Shown in pieces: positions 9,447 through 21,154 of a stretch of 64,000 nt of DNA. Under the pieces are notes generated by a model. The model was not told the origin of the DNA and did no database searches. It was given only the letters and a program-made list of their open reading frames with translations. The position numbers were made by a program, and so were the translations under genes. Origin of the DNA: Monodelphis domestica (taxonomy: Eukaryota; Chordata; Mammalia; Didelphimorphia; Didelphidae); assembly GCF_027887165.1 (NCBI RefSeq), contig NC_077228.1, positions 211,085,635 to 211,149,634 of the forward strand, in the 5' to 3' direction. Every line of letters starts with the position of its first letter. The stretch's first letter is position 1.

Positions 9447-9708
9447 GAAGGAAGGAAGATAAGAAGGAAGGAAGGTGGAAGGAAGGAAGGTGGAAGGAAG
9501 GAAGGAAGGAAGGAAGGAAGGAAGGAAGGAAGGAAGGAAGGAAGGAAGGAAGGAAGGGAGGGAGGGAGGGAGGGAGGGAGGGAGGGAGGGAGGGAAGAAG
9601 GGAAGAGAAGGGAAGGGAAGGGAAGGGAAGGGAAGGGAAGGGAAGGGAAGGGAAGGGAAGGGAAGGGAAGGGAAGGGAAGGGAAGGGAAGGGAAGGGAAA
9701 GGAAGGGG
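9447..9708 (+). repeat. GGAA / GGGA / GGGAA compound microsatellite
   Basis: A purine-only tract of about 260 bases in three zones: GGAA units (to about 9556), GGGA units (to about 9597), then GGGAA units (to about 9708). It follows a SINE tail. GGAA is the core of ETS-factor sites, so a long array could be bound, but nothing here shows that. Confidence 0.98.
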
Positions 9709-10299
9709 CTAGAATCAGAAAAATCAGAGGTTTTTTGGGTTGTTTTTATAGACTACAATAAGAACTCTAAGACCTTGGGCTTATCTATAGCAGACCCTCG
9801 GAAGAAAGTGGGAATCAATGAAATGTAGGAGTTGAATAAGAAATGCGTTGATTTGTTTCTGATGATTTTCTGTGAGGTGAAAATAAAGAATAGGTTGTTA
9901 AAAAAAAAAAGTCAAGGTTTATAGAAGCCTGCCTTGCATCAGAAGCCTGGTGAGACTAGATCCTGCCACCATTGGAGCAGCCCACCCAATACCAACCCTC
10001 TCCCTCCCCTCTAAGAAAAAGGTTGGCTTGGAGAAAGTCATAACTCTGCAAGGCCGGGAGACAAAGAACAATGCAGAGAAGGCGGGGGTGGGGGAGGGGG
10101 TGGGTGGGAAGAGAACCCAGAGAAAACCTTCAAGGTCGTTTCTCTTATCTCTTAAATGCCTCATTATGTATCTTTGTATCAGGGCCTCCTACTCTAACCC
10201 TCCCAGGTGGCAGAAATTCTGCCCCATTTCTTCACGCTTGAGAAACTTTGTGGGCATCGACCCACACAGCTCATAACTGCCCAACTCTACCCCTACTCC

Positions 10300-11200
10300 C
10301 ATTCAGAACTCAACTTCTCCCGGGGCAAAGTCACGGACTAGGAGACTAGCAAACGCTGGGGCCACGCCTAGGTCGCGAAGGAGAGAAGAAGAGGAAGTGG
10401 GGGAACAAGGGGTCCTTCCCACCAGTGGGGAACAGTGACGGACTCCTTCCCGTTGTGGGGGCTCCTGCCCAGGCTGCAAGCCTGCCCATTTATGGATGGC
10501 TCCGGGACGGTGACTCAGCAACGTGCGGTGTGAGCTGGCCGGGAAACTCCGGGAAACTACCCAAAAGAGCCGGGGCCCCCATCCTTCCCCTCCCACTCAA
10601 CCCCCTTTTTCCCAAGCTCTTTTGAGGCTGTAATGTTCCGCCCTGGGCAGCTGGGATTTTCGCCCGCCCTGGGCAGTTAGGTAGGCGCAGGACGGGTCAG
10701 AGAAGCGAATCCCTGCTCCTTGCACCCCCCCTCAACCCCCTCACCTTGACACCCCTCCCCCTCCGGCGCCCACCGAAAATGACTGGGTGTCGGCCTCGAG
10801 ACTGGGAGAAAGGGGACGCTGGGCTCGCGGGCTCAATTAGCCTACTGCCTCGGGAGCTGCAGAGCCTCGGTCACGGGAGTGATGACTCAGCAGCGGGGGA
10901 GAGGGAGAACTGTGAATGGGAGCCGGGTGAGGGTGGTCGAGTGGAATGGGCCCCGGACAGAAGGCTCAGTAGCATTTTTGGTTCCTTTCTCTGACACGGG
11001 TGCTGCACCTGCCTGGGTCTCCCACGGGAGCTATCAGGGCGTTGCCTCGGAGGATTCCAAAGAACTGCCAGCATACCAGCTCACCCCCTTTAGAGCCTGT
11101 CCCGCTTTCCATGGCAAAGGAGGTCCCGGTCACTGCGAGGAGTTGGGGGGACACTCACAAAGAGGGGGACACCCTAGCCTCTGCTCCTGACTAGTCCGTG
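10300..11200. promoter_or_regulatory. second GC-rich island, candidate distal SPHK1 promoter or enhancer
   Basis: A repeat-free GC-rich block about 7 to 8 kb upstream of the SPHK1 start. It holds a perfect CArG box (ccatttatgg, 10486-10495), two AP-1/MARE-type sites (tgactcagca, 10511-10520 and 10883-10892) and a kappaB-like site followed by a near copy (gggaaactcc, 10541-10550; gggaaactac, 10551-10560). Human SPHK1 has first exons several kb upstream (recalled), which fits the spacing. No coding exon is recognised. Confidence 0.5.
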
Positions 11201-12060
11201 GGTACCCCTACTCCTTGCCATTTGAGGGCTTCTCCTAACCTAAACCTTCCCACAGGGCTTGCTGAGAACTGGCACCTTAAGATGACCCATGAGGGGAGGG
11301 ACAGGATGATGCCAAGGGAAAAGATTAATGATGCCCCTGCCCTCAGCATCCTTTCTTTGAGGATCTCAAAAAGAAGTCAGTAAACTTTAATGAAGCCTCA
11401 GATCTTGAAAAACTGTTGTTGTCCCTCAGGCTTGGGGTAGCAACCTGGGACCCGGGAAAAAAGAAGTCTTTGACCCTGAGTCAGAAGTGTCAAAGCCAAA
11501 GTCCAGACAAGGAGCCCTCCCCTCCCTCCTCTCCCTCCCGTGCAGAAACCTAAAGGCTGGAACGTCTGGTGTATGCATGGATGGAGAAACTGATAGAAAG
11601 TGGCCAGGATTTTGTTTCTTGGAGCCCAGTGAAGCGGGCTTCCTGTTGCAAAGTCATTTCTTCACGTCGGTTAAATAGATGAAGTTACTCTGTGGTTTTG
11701 TAATCTGGAGAGCTGGGCACTAGTTAGTTCCCCATCCTAAATCAGGAAAGGATACTGTGGGAACAAGGTGAAGGGCAGAGCCCTCTAGCTCCCACTAGAG
11801 CAGAGCACAATGGCTACGCTGTTCTCCACCAGCTCCAATCCCTGCCCCCTTTACCTCCCCAGCCCTGGCATGACTGGCCCCTCATTCCTTCATTCCTGCC
11901 ATTCCCCATATCTATACCCCTCCTCCACAGTTTTAGTTTATTCTCCCAGTTGCTTTCTTCTCGTTTCCCAAACTATTTCAAAATTAATTTTCAATTTTTA
12001 TCAATAGCTTTTGTTTTTACATGACTTTTATTTTCCAGTGTATTTCCCTTACCCCCAGGA
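11200..12060. other. non-coding, no feature recognised
   Basis: Mixed-composition DNA between the GC-rich island and an L1 3' end. Short open frames on the plus strand (11198-11383, 11487-11678, 11810-12007) have no recognisable similarity. Confidence 0.4.
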
Positions 12061-12065
12061 GTCAT

Positions 12066-12505
12066 CTTTTTTATTGAAAATTTTTATTTAATTAATTAAC
12101 TTAGAAAATTTTTCTATAATTACATGAATCATGGGTTTCCCTCCCTTCCTCCTTCCCAGTAAACACACAATTCCACTGGGTTTTACATGTGTCATTGATC
12201 AAGACCTATTTCCATATTGTTAGTATTTTCACTAGGGTGATCATTTAGAGTCTACATCCCCAATCATGTCCCCATTGAACCATGTGATCAAGCAGTTATT
12301 TTTCTTCTGTGTTTCTACTCCCCCAGTTCTTTCTCTGAGTGTGGATAGTGTTCTTTCTCATCAGTCCCTCAGAATTGTCCTGGATCATTGCATTAGAGAA
12401 GTCTGTTACCTTGGATTGTACCGCAGTGTATCAGTCTCTGTGTATAATGTTCTCTTGGTTCTGCTCCTTTTGAGAGTCATCCTTTTTGAGGATTTTCTGA
12501 AATGA
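12066..12505 (-). mobile_element. L1 3' end, 5'-truncated
   Basis: Minus-strand L1 3' UTR. Read on the plus strand it begins with a T-rich tail, then attacatgaatcatgggtttc, tgtcattgatcaagacctat, accatgtgatcaagcagtta, and it ends near tcctttttgaggattttctg. It is the same subfamily as the 3' end at 25997-26475. Confidence 0.85.
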
Positions 12506-12759
12506 TATTTAATGATTTTCACAATCCCCTTCAATCAACCTCACAGAGAGGTAGGAAAAGATCAAGGACAATTGTGCCCTGCAGATCTTATGGCTGAGGA
12601 GACTAACCCAATGCTTCTTCCTAGATTCTAAAAAGCAAGTCTGAGAATAGACTTTGGAAGGCCTGACTCCCAGATCACAGTTGTACCTACTAGAACTCTT
12701 TGCCAGTCTAATAATCTGACTACCAACTATCCCCCTGATGATCAACTGTGAATAACTTA

Positions 12760-13030
12760 GCTTTTCTGGTCAATATAATGATCTAAGACAATTGGGAAGG
12801 CTTCATGATGAAAAAAATGAGACAGAACTGATGTAATCTGCATACAGATTGAAGGATATTTTTTTCTACTTTATTTTTCTTGCCCTTTTTTCCCCCCAAA
12901 AAAAGGCTAAGGAGGAAATACATTTTTGCATGATCTCACATATATAACTGATATCATGTTTCTTGCCTTTTCAGTGGATGGAGGAAGGTAAGGAGGGAGG
13001 AAGAGATTCTGGAACTCAAACAATTTTAAA
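12760..13030 (+). mobile_element. L1 3' end (plus), tail-to-tail with the next
   Basis: gcttcatgatgaaaaaaatg, gaactgatgtaatctgcata, ttttgcatgatctcacatat and agattctggaactcaaacaa are L1 3' UTR words. Directly adjoining, an oppositely oriented L1 3' end starts. Confidence 0.75.
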
Positions 13031-13385
13031 ATAACATTTTATTCTTTCTAATTACATGTAAAAACAATTTTAACATATATTTTAAAATTTTTGAGTTCTA
13101 AATTCTCTTTTCCTTTCCCCATTCCTTGAGATAGTAAGCAATTTGATATAGCTTATACATATGTAATCATGCAAAACATATTTCCATATTATTCATGTTG
13201 TGAAAGAAAACAGACCCCCCAAAAAGTGAAAAATAATATGCTTCAATCTAGATGTATTCAGACTTCATCAATTCTATCTCTGGAGGTGAATAACATTTTT
13301 CATTATAAGGCCTTCTCAGTTATCACAAGGCCACTGAGAATAGCTAGGTCCTTCACTGTTGATCATCATATAATATTGCTATTAC
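13031..13385 (-). mobile_element. L1 3' end (minus), interrupted by the RTE-type SINE
   Basis: Plus-strand text ttttgagttctaaattctct, catgcaaaacatatttccat, cttcactgttgatcatcata is the complement of an L1 3' UTR. It stops where the RTE-tailed SINE begins at about 13386. Confidence 0.75.
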
Positions 13386-13962
13386 TATGAGTATGGGTGT
13401 ATGGGGTGCTCAGGGAGGGGTAGTATCTCTGGTATGGAGGGCTTGTCATGCCCTCCTAGGGCAGCTCTCCGGCCTCTGACCCTCACCTGACACCCAGCTC
13501 TCACTTGTGGCTCCCAGTAGCTGCTAGCATGCGGCAGCGGCCACACCCTGGGCAACGGCTTCGACAGGCCGGCCAAACCTTGTGAGGGTAGCCATTGGGT
13601 TGTAGACCCCTGGTGAACCAGGGCTTTGCTCACCCAGCATGTGAAGACTGCTTCGGCTGAACAGACAGAAGAAACCAATAAGAAGGTTCAACGGCTGAGA
13701 GGGCGACGCAGCAAAGCACTGTGTAATGCTTAGGGCGTGTTGGAGCACAAAAGACAACACGGCCATCCAATGTAGCTGAGGAAGTCTCCAGGTGTAACGA
13801 TTTTTCATGCCACTGGACCCAGGCTTCCAACGCCGAGAGAGTGGGACTGTCTCTGTGCATCGGCTTTTCCACTTAAATCTTCATGCACAAGTGTCTTTGT
13901 GCACAAAAACACACAAAGACAATAGTCATTCTCGGTTACCAAGAGACTACTACTACCCCTGC
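13386..13962 (+). mobile_element. RTE-tailed SINE, near complete
   Basis: About 575 bases ending in aagacaatagtcattctcgg ... gagactactactaccc. That terminus matches the 3' end of the RTE LINE at 22693-25978, as expected if RTE mobilises it. The body (gacacccagctctcacttgt, ggccacaccctgggcaacgg, ggaagtctccaggtgtaacg) is repeated in inverse orientation at 59582-60120. It encodes no protein. Confidence 0.8.
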
Positions 13963-14507
13963 TGGCTCTCATTTTATCACTCCTGGAGCTCTCTCTCAGT
14001 GACATTTGAAGTGGCTCCCCATTGGCTTTTCTGAAGGATACCTCCCTGGAAAAGGAAGACCAAGTTAAATCCCTCACCAGGACTCAATCATGCATCTCAG
14101 AGCCTGTTCCCAAATAACAAACCCATGCATTTATATCTACCACCACGTTTGTATTGGTGGGGAAAGCTGACTTCATCCTCAGCACCAAACCTGGTTCTCA
14201 GGTATTACCTGTCCTACAAGGGAAAAGAAACTGGTCTTTCTTTTCTCACCAACCTCCTGGCTATCCTGTGCCCACCACATGAGAACATCTACATCTAGAA
14301 AGCACATTTGACCCTTCTTCTTTCTAAAGGGAAACAAAAGAAAGGACTAACTTAATGTTGAGGAAAGGATTTCTTTGGTGTATGTGTCTCTCTCTAGAAT
14401 CTGTTTTCTTTGGGGAATTTCATTCGTTCAAGTTGAAGCTAGGAGAGATCCAATGGCTTCAAGTTTCTTATCTCCTCCTTTGGATGTGGTTCCATTTAAA
14501 ATCTCTC
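13963..14507. other. non-coding, no feature recognised
   Basis: Average-composition DNA. No exon-like open frame with splice sites and no repeat I can name. Confidence 0.35.
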
Positions 14508-14700
14508 AGGGGGACAGCTAGGTGGCTCAGTGGATTGAGGAACCTGGAGGCAGCAGGTCCTGGGTTCAAATCTGACCTCAGATACTTCCTGTGTGACCCT
14601 GTGCAAGTCACAACTCCCATTGCTTAGCTTGGACTGATCTGCCTTGGAACTGATATTTGGTATTTATTCTAAGACAGAAGGTAAGGGTTTAAAAAAAACA
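14508..14700 (+). mobile_element. marsupial CORE-SINE
   Basis: gggacagctaggtggctcag to aggtaagggtttaaaaaaaa. A few bases are missing from the tRNA-like head and the CORE. Confidence 0.9.
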
Positions 14701-14775
14701 AGAAGATCTCTTAGCCTTGCTAAGAGTAAGCTACTTTTTCATGGCATAGGTGTGTATGTGCTTTTTATGACCTAG

Positions 14776-14912
14776 ATATTTGAACCCAGGACCTCCTGTC
14801 TCTAACTTAGAAGTGTGACCCTGGGCAAGTCACTTAACCCCCATATTTCCTAGCTCTTACCAATATTTAGAATCAATTCTAGGAGACATAAGACAAGGGT
14901 TAAAAAAAAAAA
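14776..14912 (+). mobile_element. rearranged CORE-SINE fragment
   Basis: It opens with minus-strand SINE sequence (tttgaacccaggacctcctg) and switches at about 14808 to plus-strand sequence (gtgtgaccctgggcaagtca ... agggttaaaaaaa). The copy is an internal inversion or two fused pieces. Confidence 0.7.
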
Positions 14913-14917
14913 GGAGC

Positions 14918-15005
14918 CATACAGAGTACTCTTTATCTGATCCTGAGAGTAACAGGGAGCTATTAGGGTTTATTGAATAGGAAGGGAAGACATGGTCAGA
15001 CCTGT
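14918..15005 (+). repeat. tail fragment of the old interspersed repeat
   Basis: tctgatcctgagagtaacag, gagctattagggtttattga, gacatggtcagacctgtg. It matches the tail of the copies at 7020 and 26960. Confidence 0.5.
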
Positions 15006-16272
15006 GTTGCTGGTTTTGTTGTTATTTTTTGTTTGCAAAGGGAGAATTGTCTCTAATTTGTGGGATTTCTTTTCCTTTTGGGAGTCCTACTATTCTGTCC
15101 AGTATTTCACCCCAGCAGCATGGAATGTCTGCTCTCTGCCCTTCTCCTGCCCCCATATCAACTGCCCCACCAAATCCCCTTAGAGCTGTTCCAAGGATCC
15201 TTCAGAATAACTACCTCCTCTAGTTAAGGCTTTCAGTTTCTCTTTGGAATGCTAGGAAAAACATTCTGCTACTTCTTTCAAGTTCTGATTGGATTACTTT
15301 TTTTTGTGAGTGCCTAGGAGGAACCTGGCAAGGAGTACCTTAAGGAGTAAATCTAAAGAGACTATAGAAAGGCAGAGAGCCAAGATGGCAGAGTAGAAGC
15401 AAGAAAAGCTCAGCACCACCATGAGAATCCTGTCCAACCAACCTTAAAATAACACCACAACTTGAAAGGCAGGCAAGAGGGTCTCCGTCACTGGAGTGAG
15501 AGGGGGGCACAGGCTGAAGGAGGTTACAAGAAGGAGTAAGGAGCAAACCAACAGAAAGCCCCCCACTCCATCCACTGTTCCTGGTTCTGAACTGGGGCCC
15601 AAGCCAACATCCAGACCCTGAGACCTTGCCTGGGCTAACAGCAGTGCAATCCACCACACATCCTGTAAAGTTCCAAGCAAGTCTGCAGTAAGATCTGGAA
15701 TTCCAGTGCAAGGCAGACTGTGTTGCACTCCTGATCTGTGTAAGCCCAGAGTGAGGCCAGGAGCCCCAGCCCAAGCTTGTAGTGAAGACCTGAATCCCAA
15801 TTTGAGGCACTCTGCCCAGCATTCTGGGTAATTGTAAACACAGAGCTAAGTCTCTGAAACCCCAGCACCTCAGGGTGTTGGTCTGTGAGAGCCCAGATCT
15901 AGCTAGCCCTTACCAAACCTTGAGGCAGAGCCCCAGGGCAAGGACGTCCACAGTGTACTTGATCTGATCAAGCCCAGAGTGAAACCAAAAGCCCCCATCC
16001 AAGCCTGTGGCTAGACTCTAAGCCCCAGCATAGAGTATACAATCCATCAGCAGTCTCAGGGTGTGGGTAGGGATTGAATCAGCAATGGAAGGTGGTTTTC
16101 AGAGCTTCTAGACCATAAACCATCTTGGAAGAACTGAAACTTGCAGAAACCCAGAAATAAGGCTAAGGATAGCAGCTACAAAGAACTGAAGTTTAAGAGA
16201 GTGCTCTATTATCCCTGAGAACAGAGCCAACCTTTAAAGTAAAAGTGAAAGTTAAAAAAAAAGACTGAGAAA

Positions 16273-17222
16273 ATGAGCAAACATAAAAAAAAACCCTGTT
16301 CATAGAAAATTTTGTTGGAAACAAAGAGCAAAGCACAGACACAGAAGGGGACAGTGAAAGCAAAGCATACACATGCACAGTTTCAAAGAAAAATATCAAT
16401 TGGTCTCAGATTCTGGAAGAGCTCAAAAAGGGTTTTAAAAATCAACTAAAAGAGGTGGAGGAAAAATGAGGAAGCGAAAGAAATGGGCCAAATGAAAAAA
16501 TGCTGAAAGAAGAAAATGGAAGGAAATAATTTCTTAAAAATTAGAATTGGGCAGTTAGAAGCTAATGATTTCACAAGACATCAAGAAACAATTAAATAAA
16601 ATCAAAAGAACAACAAAAAAAGAAACAGAAGAAAATGAGAACTATCTCATTTAAAAAATAACTGACCTCGGAAATAGATCCAAGAGAGACAATTTAAGAA
16701 TTATTGGACTATCCAAAATTCATGATCAAAAAAAAAAAATTTAAAGCTTAGACACCATATTACAAGAAATGATAAAAGAAAACTTCCCTGATACTCCTGA
16801 ACAAGAGTAAAATAGAAATTGGAAGAATCCACAGATCATCTCCAGAAAGAAATCCCTAAATTGACAACTCCCAGGAATATTATAGTTAAATTCAAGAGCC
16901 CCCAAATCAAGGAGAAAATACGTCAGGTAATCAGAAAGAAACAATTCAAATACTATGGAGCTATAGTCAGGATTACATAGAATTTATCAGCCTCCACATT
17001 AAAAGACTGAAAGATATGGAATATGATATAGCAAAAGGTAAAAGATCTAGGTTTACAACACAAAATCACCTAATCTGCAAAACTGAGTATATTTTTTCAG
17101 GGGAAAAAATGATCATTCAATAAAATAGAAGATTTCCAAGTATTCCTGATGAAAAGATGAGACCTAAACAGAAAATTTGATGTTCAAACACAAGACCCAA
17201 GAGTAGTCTTAAAAGGTAAATA
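16273..17222 (+). pseudogene. L1 ORF1 remnant
   Basis: ORF1p is an RNA-binding chaperone of the L1 particle. Surviving words include a coiled-coil-like lysine-rich stretch and ...RDNLRIIGLSKIHD-type RRM sequence near 16690 (agagacaatttaagaattat), then caaagatctaggtttacaac near the C terminus. Several stops and shifts break the frame. Confidence 0.7.
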
Positions 17223-17767
17223 AGAAATAGAAAATTTAAGGGATTCAAAAAAGTCCAAATATAGGTATTGCTACATAGAAGAAAATATTTGTAATTCTTA
17301 AAATTTTTAATCAGTAGTAGGGCAGTTAGAAGGAGAATAAATAAAAAGGATATCAAAGTAAACTGATTAGGATGACATGATATGGGGGGTGGGAATCAAA
17401 GAGTGAAAAAGAGAATTGCATTGAGAGAAAAGGGAAAGGAGAGATGAAATGGGGGAAATTATCTAACCTAATGAGACATGAAAAACTATTAGAAGTGGAG
17501 GGGAGGATGAGGGTGGTGATGGGCAATGCTTAAACCTTACTCTCATCATAACTGGCTCAGAGAGGAAATAACAACCATTCTCATAGGAGTATAGAATCCT
17601 GTCTTACCCTATAGAGAAGTAGGAAAATAAGACAAGGGCAGGGGGACTGGTAATAGAAGGGAGGGGGAAGTAGGGAAAGAGGTGATAAAAAGCAAACTGG
17701 TGAAGAGGGACAGAGTGAAAGGAAAAAGAGCAGGATCAAAAGGGGAAAATAAGATGGAGAGAAATAC

Positions 17768-20700
17768 ATGATTATAACTGTGAATGTGAATAGGATGAAC
17801 TCACCCATAAAATGGCAGTCAATAGCAGAGTGGATTAAAAACTAAAATCCTACTATATGTTTTTTACAAGAAACACATTTGACACCAGGTGGTACACACA
17901 ACACAAAATTGCCTAACCTGCAACATTGAGTATATTTTTTCAGGGGAAAAAAATGATCATTCAATAAAATAGAAGATTTTCAAGTATTCCTGATGAAAAG
18001 ACAGAGTAAAGTTAAGGGACTGGAGCAGAATTTATTTGGCATAATCTAAAGTAAAAAAAAGCAGGAATAAGAATCATGATCTCAGACAAAGCTAGAGCAA
18101 AAAGATCTAGTTAAATGGTACTATAAACAATGAAATAATACCAATACTAAACATATATACACCAAATAAATACACAAATACATCTAAATTTTTAAAGGAG
18201 AAATTAAATCAACTTCAGGAGAAAATAGACAGTAAAACTATACTAGTGGGGGTCCTCAACTTATCCCTTTCAGATCTAGATAAATCAAACCAAAAAATAA
18301 ACAAGAAAGAAGTAAAAGGAAGTGAATGAAATCTTAGAAAAGATAGAACTAATAGCTCTTTGAAGAGAATTGAATGAGAATAGAAAGGAATATACCTTCT
18401 TTTCAGCAGGACATGGCTCATACACATATGTATTGGAGCATAAAAACCTCACAGCCAAATGCAGAAAATCAGAAATAATAAATGCATACTTTTCAAATCA
18501 TAACATAATAAAAATTACAAGCAATAAATCTCTATGGAAAGACAAATCAAAAATCAATTAGAAACTAAATAATCTAATGCTAAAAAAGGGGTGGGTCAAA
18601 GAAAAATTTATAGAAACAATCAGTAATTGTATTAATGAGGATGACAATGAGGTAACAACATATCAAAATTTATGGGATATAGCTAAAGCATCACTTAGGG
18701 GAAAATTTATATCTCTAAACACTTACATCAATAAAATAAAAAAAATGTAGATCAATGAATTGGGCATGCAACTTAAAAAAACTAGGGGGGAAACAAATGA
18801 AAAATCTTCAGTTTAAGACTAAATTGCAAATCCTAAAAATTAAAGGAGAAATTAATGAAACTGAAAATAAGAGAACCATTGAATTAATAAATAAGACTAG
18901 GAGTTGGTTTTATGAAAGCAAAACAAAGCAAAACAAATAGAAAGAGCATTGGTTAATTTGATTAAAAAAGGTAAAGAAGAAAATAAAATAAACAGTATCA
19001 AAAATGAAAAGTGTGAACTCACCACCAATGAAGAGGAAATTAAAGCAATCATTAGGAGCTATTTTACCCAATTATGTGGCAATAAATCTGATAATCTAAG
19101 TGAAATGGATGAATATTTACAAAAATACAAATTGTCCATATTGACAAAAGATGAAGTAGAATACTTAATCCCATTTCAGAAAAAGAAACTGAACAAGGCA
19201 TCAATGAATTTACTAAGAAAACCCCCCCAGGGTCAGATGAATTCACAAGTGAATCCTATCAAACATTTAAAGAACAATTAATCCCAATACCACAAAAGTA
19301 TTTGGGAAAAAAAGCAGAGAAGGAATCCTACTAAATTCTTTTTATCAAGCAAACAGGATACTATTACCTAAGCCAGGAAGAGCAAAAACAAAGAAAGAAC
19401 ATTATAGGCCAATTTCATTAATTAATATAAATGCAAAAATCTTAAATAAGATACTATCAAGGATACTACAGCAATATATCTCAAGGATCCTTCATTATGA
19501 CCAGGTGGGATTCACACCAGGAATGCAGAGCCAGTTTAATATTAGGAAAACCATCAGCATAATTGACCATATCAATAACCAAACTAACCGAAATCACATG
19601 ATTATCTCAATAGATGTAAAAAATACCTTTGACAAAACACAACACCCATTCCTATTAAAAACACTGGAAGGGGGCACCTGGGTAGTTCAGTGGATTGAGA
19701 GCCAGGCCTAGAGATGGGAGATCCTAGGTTCAAATCTGGCCTCAGACACTTCCCAGCTGTGTGACCCTGGGCAAGTCACTTGACCCCCATTGCCTAGCTC
19801 TTACCACTCTTCTGCCAATTGGCTCCAAGACAGAAGGTAAGTTTAATTAAAAAACAAAACAAAAAAAAAAAAAAACACTGGAAATCATAAGAATAAATGG
19901 GTCATTCCTTAAAATGACAAATAGTATTTACCTAAAACCTTCATCAAGTATCATCTGCAATGGGGATTAGTTAGAAGCCTTTCCAGTAAGATCAGAAGTG
20001 AAACAATGATGTCCATTATCACCACTATTACATAATATTGTCCTAGAAATGCTAGCTTTAGAAATAAGGAAAGAAAAAGAAATTGAAGGAATTAAAGTAC
20101 GGAAGAAGAAAACTAAGCTATCACTCCTTGCAGATGATATGATGGTATGCTTGGAGATTCCTAGAGAATCAATTTAAAAATTAGTTGAGATAATAATTTT
20201 AGTGAAGTTGCAGAATACAAAATAAATTCACATAAGTCCTCAGCATTTCAATATATTACCAACATAAATCCAGCAGCAAGAGTCAGAAAGAGAAACTCCA
20301 TTTAACATCACTCTTAACAATATAAAATACCTGGGAATCTACTTGCCAAGGCAAACACAGAAATTATATGAATGTAATTCCAGAACATTTTTTATACAAA
20401 TAAAGTCAGATCTAAACATTAGAAAAACATTAATTGCTCATGGGTAGACCGAGTTAATATAATAAAAATGACAATTCTACCTAAATTAATTTACTTATTC
20501 AGTGCCATATCAATCAAACTACCAAATAATTATTTTACAGAACCTGAAAAAATAATTTAAAAATTCATCTAGAAAAACAAAAAGTCAAGAACATCAAGGG
20601 AATTAGTGAAAAAAAATGTGAAGGAAGGTGGCCTAGCAGTACCAGATCTCAAACTGTCCTATAAAGCAGCAATCATAAAAACAATCTGATTTGGCTAAGG

Positions 20701-21060
20701 AACAGAATGGTAGGTCAATGGATTTGATTAGATACACAATATACAAGGATAAATGACCATAACAACCTAGTGTTGATAAACCCAAAGATACCAGCTTTTG
20801 GAATAAGAACTCACTATATTAAAAAACTACTGGGAAAACCAGTCAAAATGGATATATGATTTAGACATAAAGGGTGATACCATAACTAAACTAGGAGAAC
20901 ACAGAATAGTTTACCTGACAGATCTGTGGAGAAGGGAAAAATTTATAACCAAATAAGAGACAGAGAGAATTATAAGATGTAAAACGAATAATTTTGATTA
21001 TATTAAATTAAAAAGCTCTTGTACAAATAAAACTCATGTAACCAAGATTAGAAGGGAAAT
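17768..21060 (+). pseudogene. L1 ORF2 remnant (endonuclease and reverse transcriptase)
   Basis: Starts near attataactgtgaatgtgaa (the ITVNVNRMNS endonuclease start) and runs through recognisable RT blocks: [20 protein letters not shown] (19505 on), [15 protein letters not shown] (19600 on) and a LLADDMM block near 20135. Longest surviving frames are 18949-19281 and 19505-19669. The 17900-18002 segment does not belong to ORF2 (see the duplication). Confidence 0.75.
19670..19870 (+). mobile_element. CORE-SINE inserted in L1 ORF2
   Basis: Complete SINE with perfect 13-bp target duplications aaaaacactggaa at 19657-19669 and 19871-19883. It therefore landed in the already resident L1. Confidence 0.95.
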
Positions 21061-21154
21061 AAGAAACTAGGGGAGAATTTTTATAATAAATTCCTCTGAT
21101 AAAGGTCTAATCTCTCAAATTTATAGAGAACTAAGCCTAATTTGTAAGAGTACA

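Larger units (their letters stand above)
15371..21153 (+). mobile_element. old L1 LINE, nearly full length, 3' end missing
   Basis: The 5' end begins at gagccaagatggcagagtag, a marsupial L1 5' UTR start. Then come degraded ORF1 (about 16273-17222), an inter-ORF spacer and degraded ORF2 (about 17768-21060). The element stops shortly after the end of ORF2, without the 3' UTR. It carries many stops and shifts, so it is long inactive. A CORE-SINE is inserted at 19670-19870, and an ORF1 piece of about 100 bases is duplicated inside ORF2 (17061-17158 versus 17900-18002). Confidence 0.9.

Noticed and set aside
9447-9708. CRISPR-like or satellite array
   Set aside because: No spacer structure; a plain microsatellite in a vertebrate genome.
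9475-9828. 117-codon frame of Glu/Gly/Arg/Lys repeats
   Set aside because: Translation of the GGAA microsatellite.
13385-14077. Overlapping minus frames of 80-97 codons
   Set aside because: They lie in the RTE-type SINE and recur as shadows in its inverse copy at 59.6 kb; SINEs encode nothing.
15340-15868. 160- and 118-codon minus frames
   Set aside because: They are the antisense of the L1 5' UTR.
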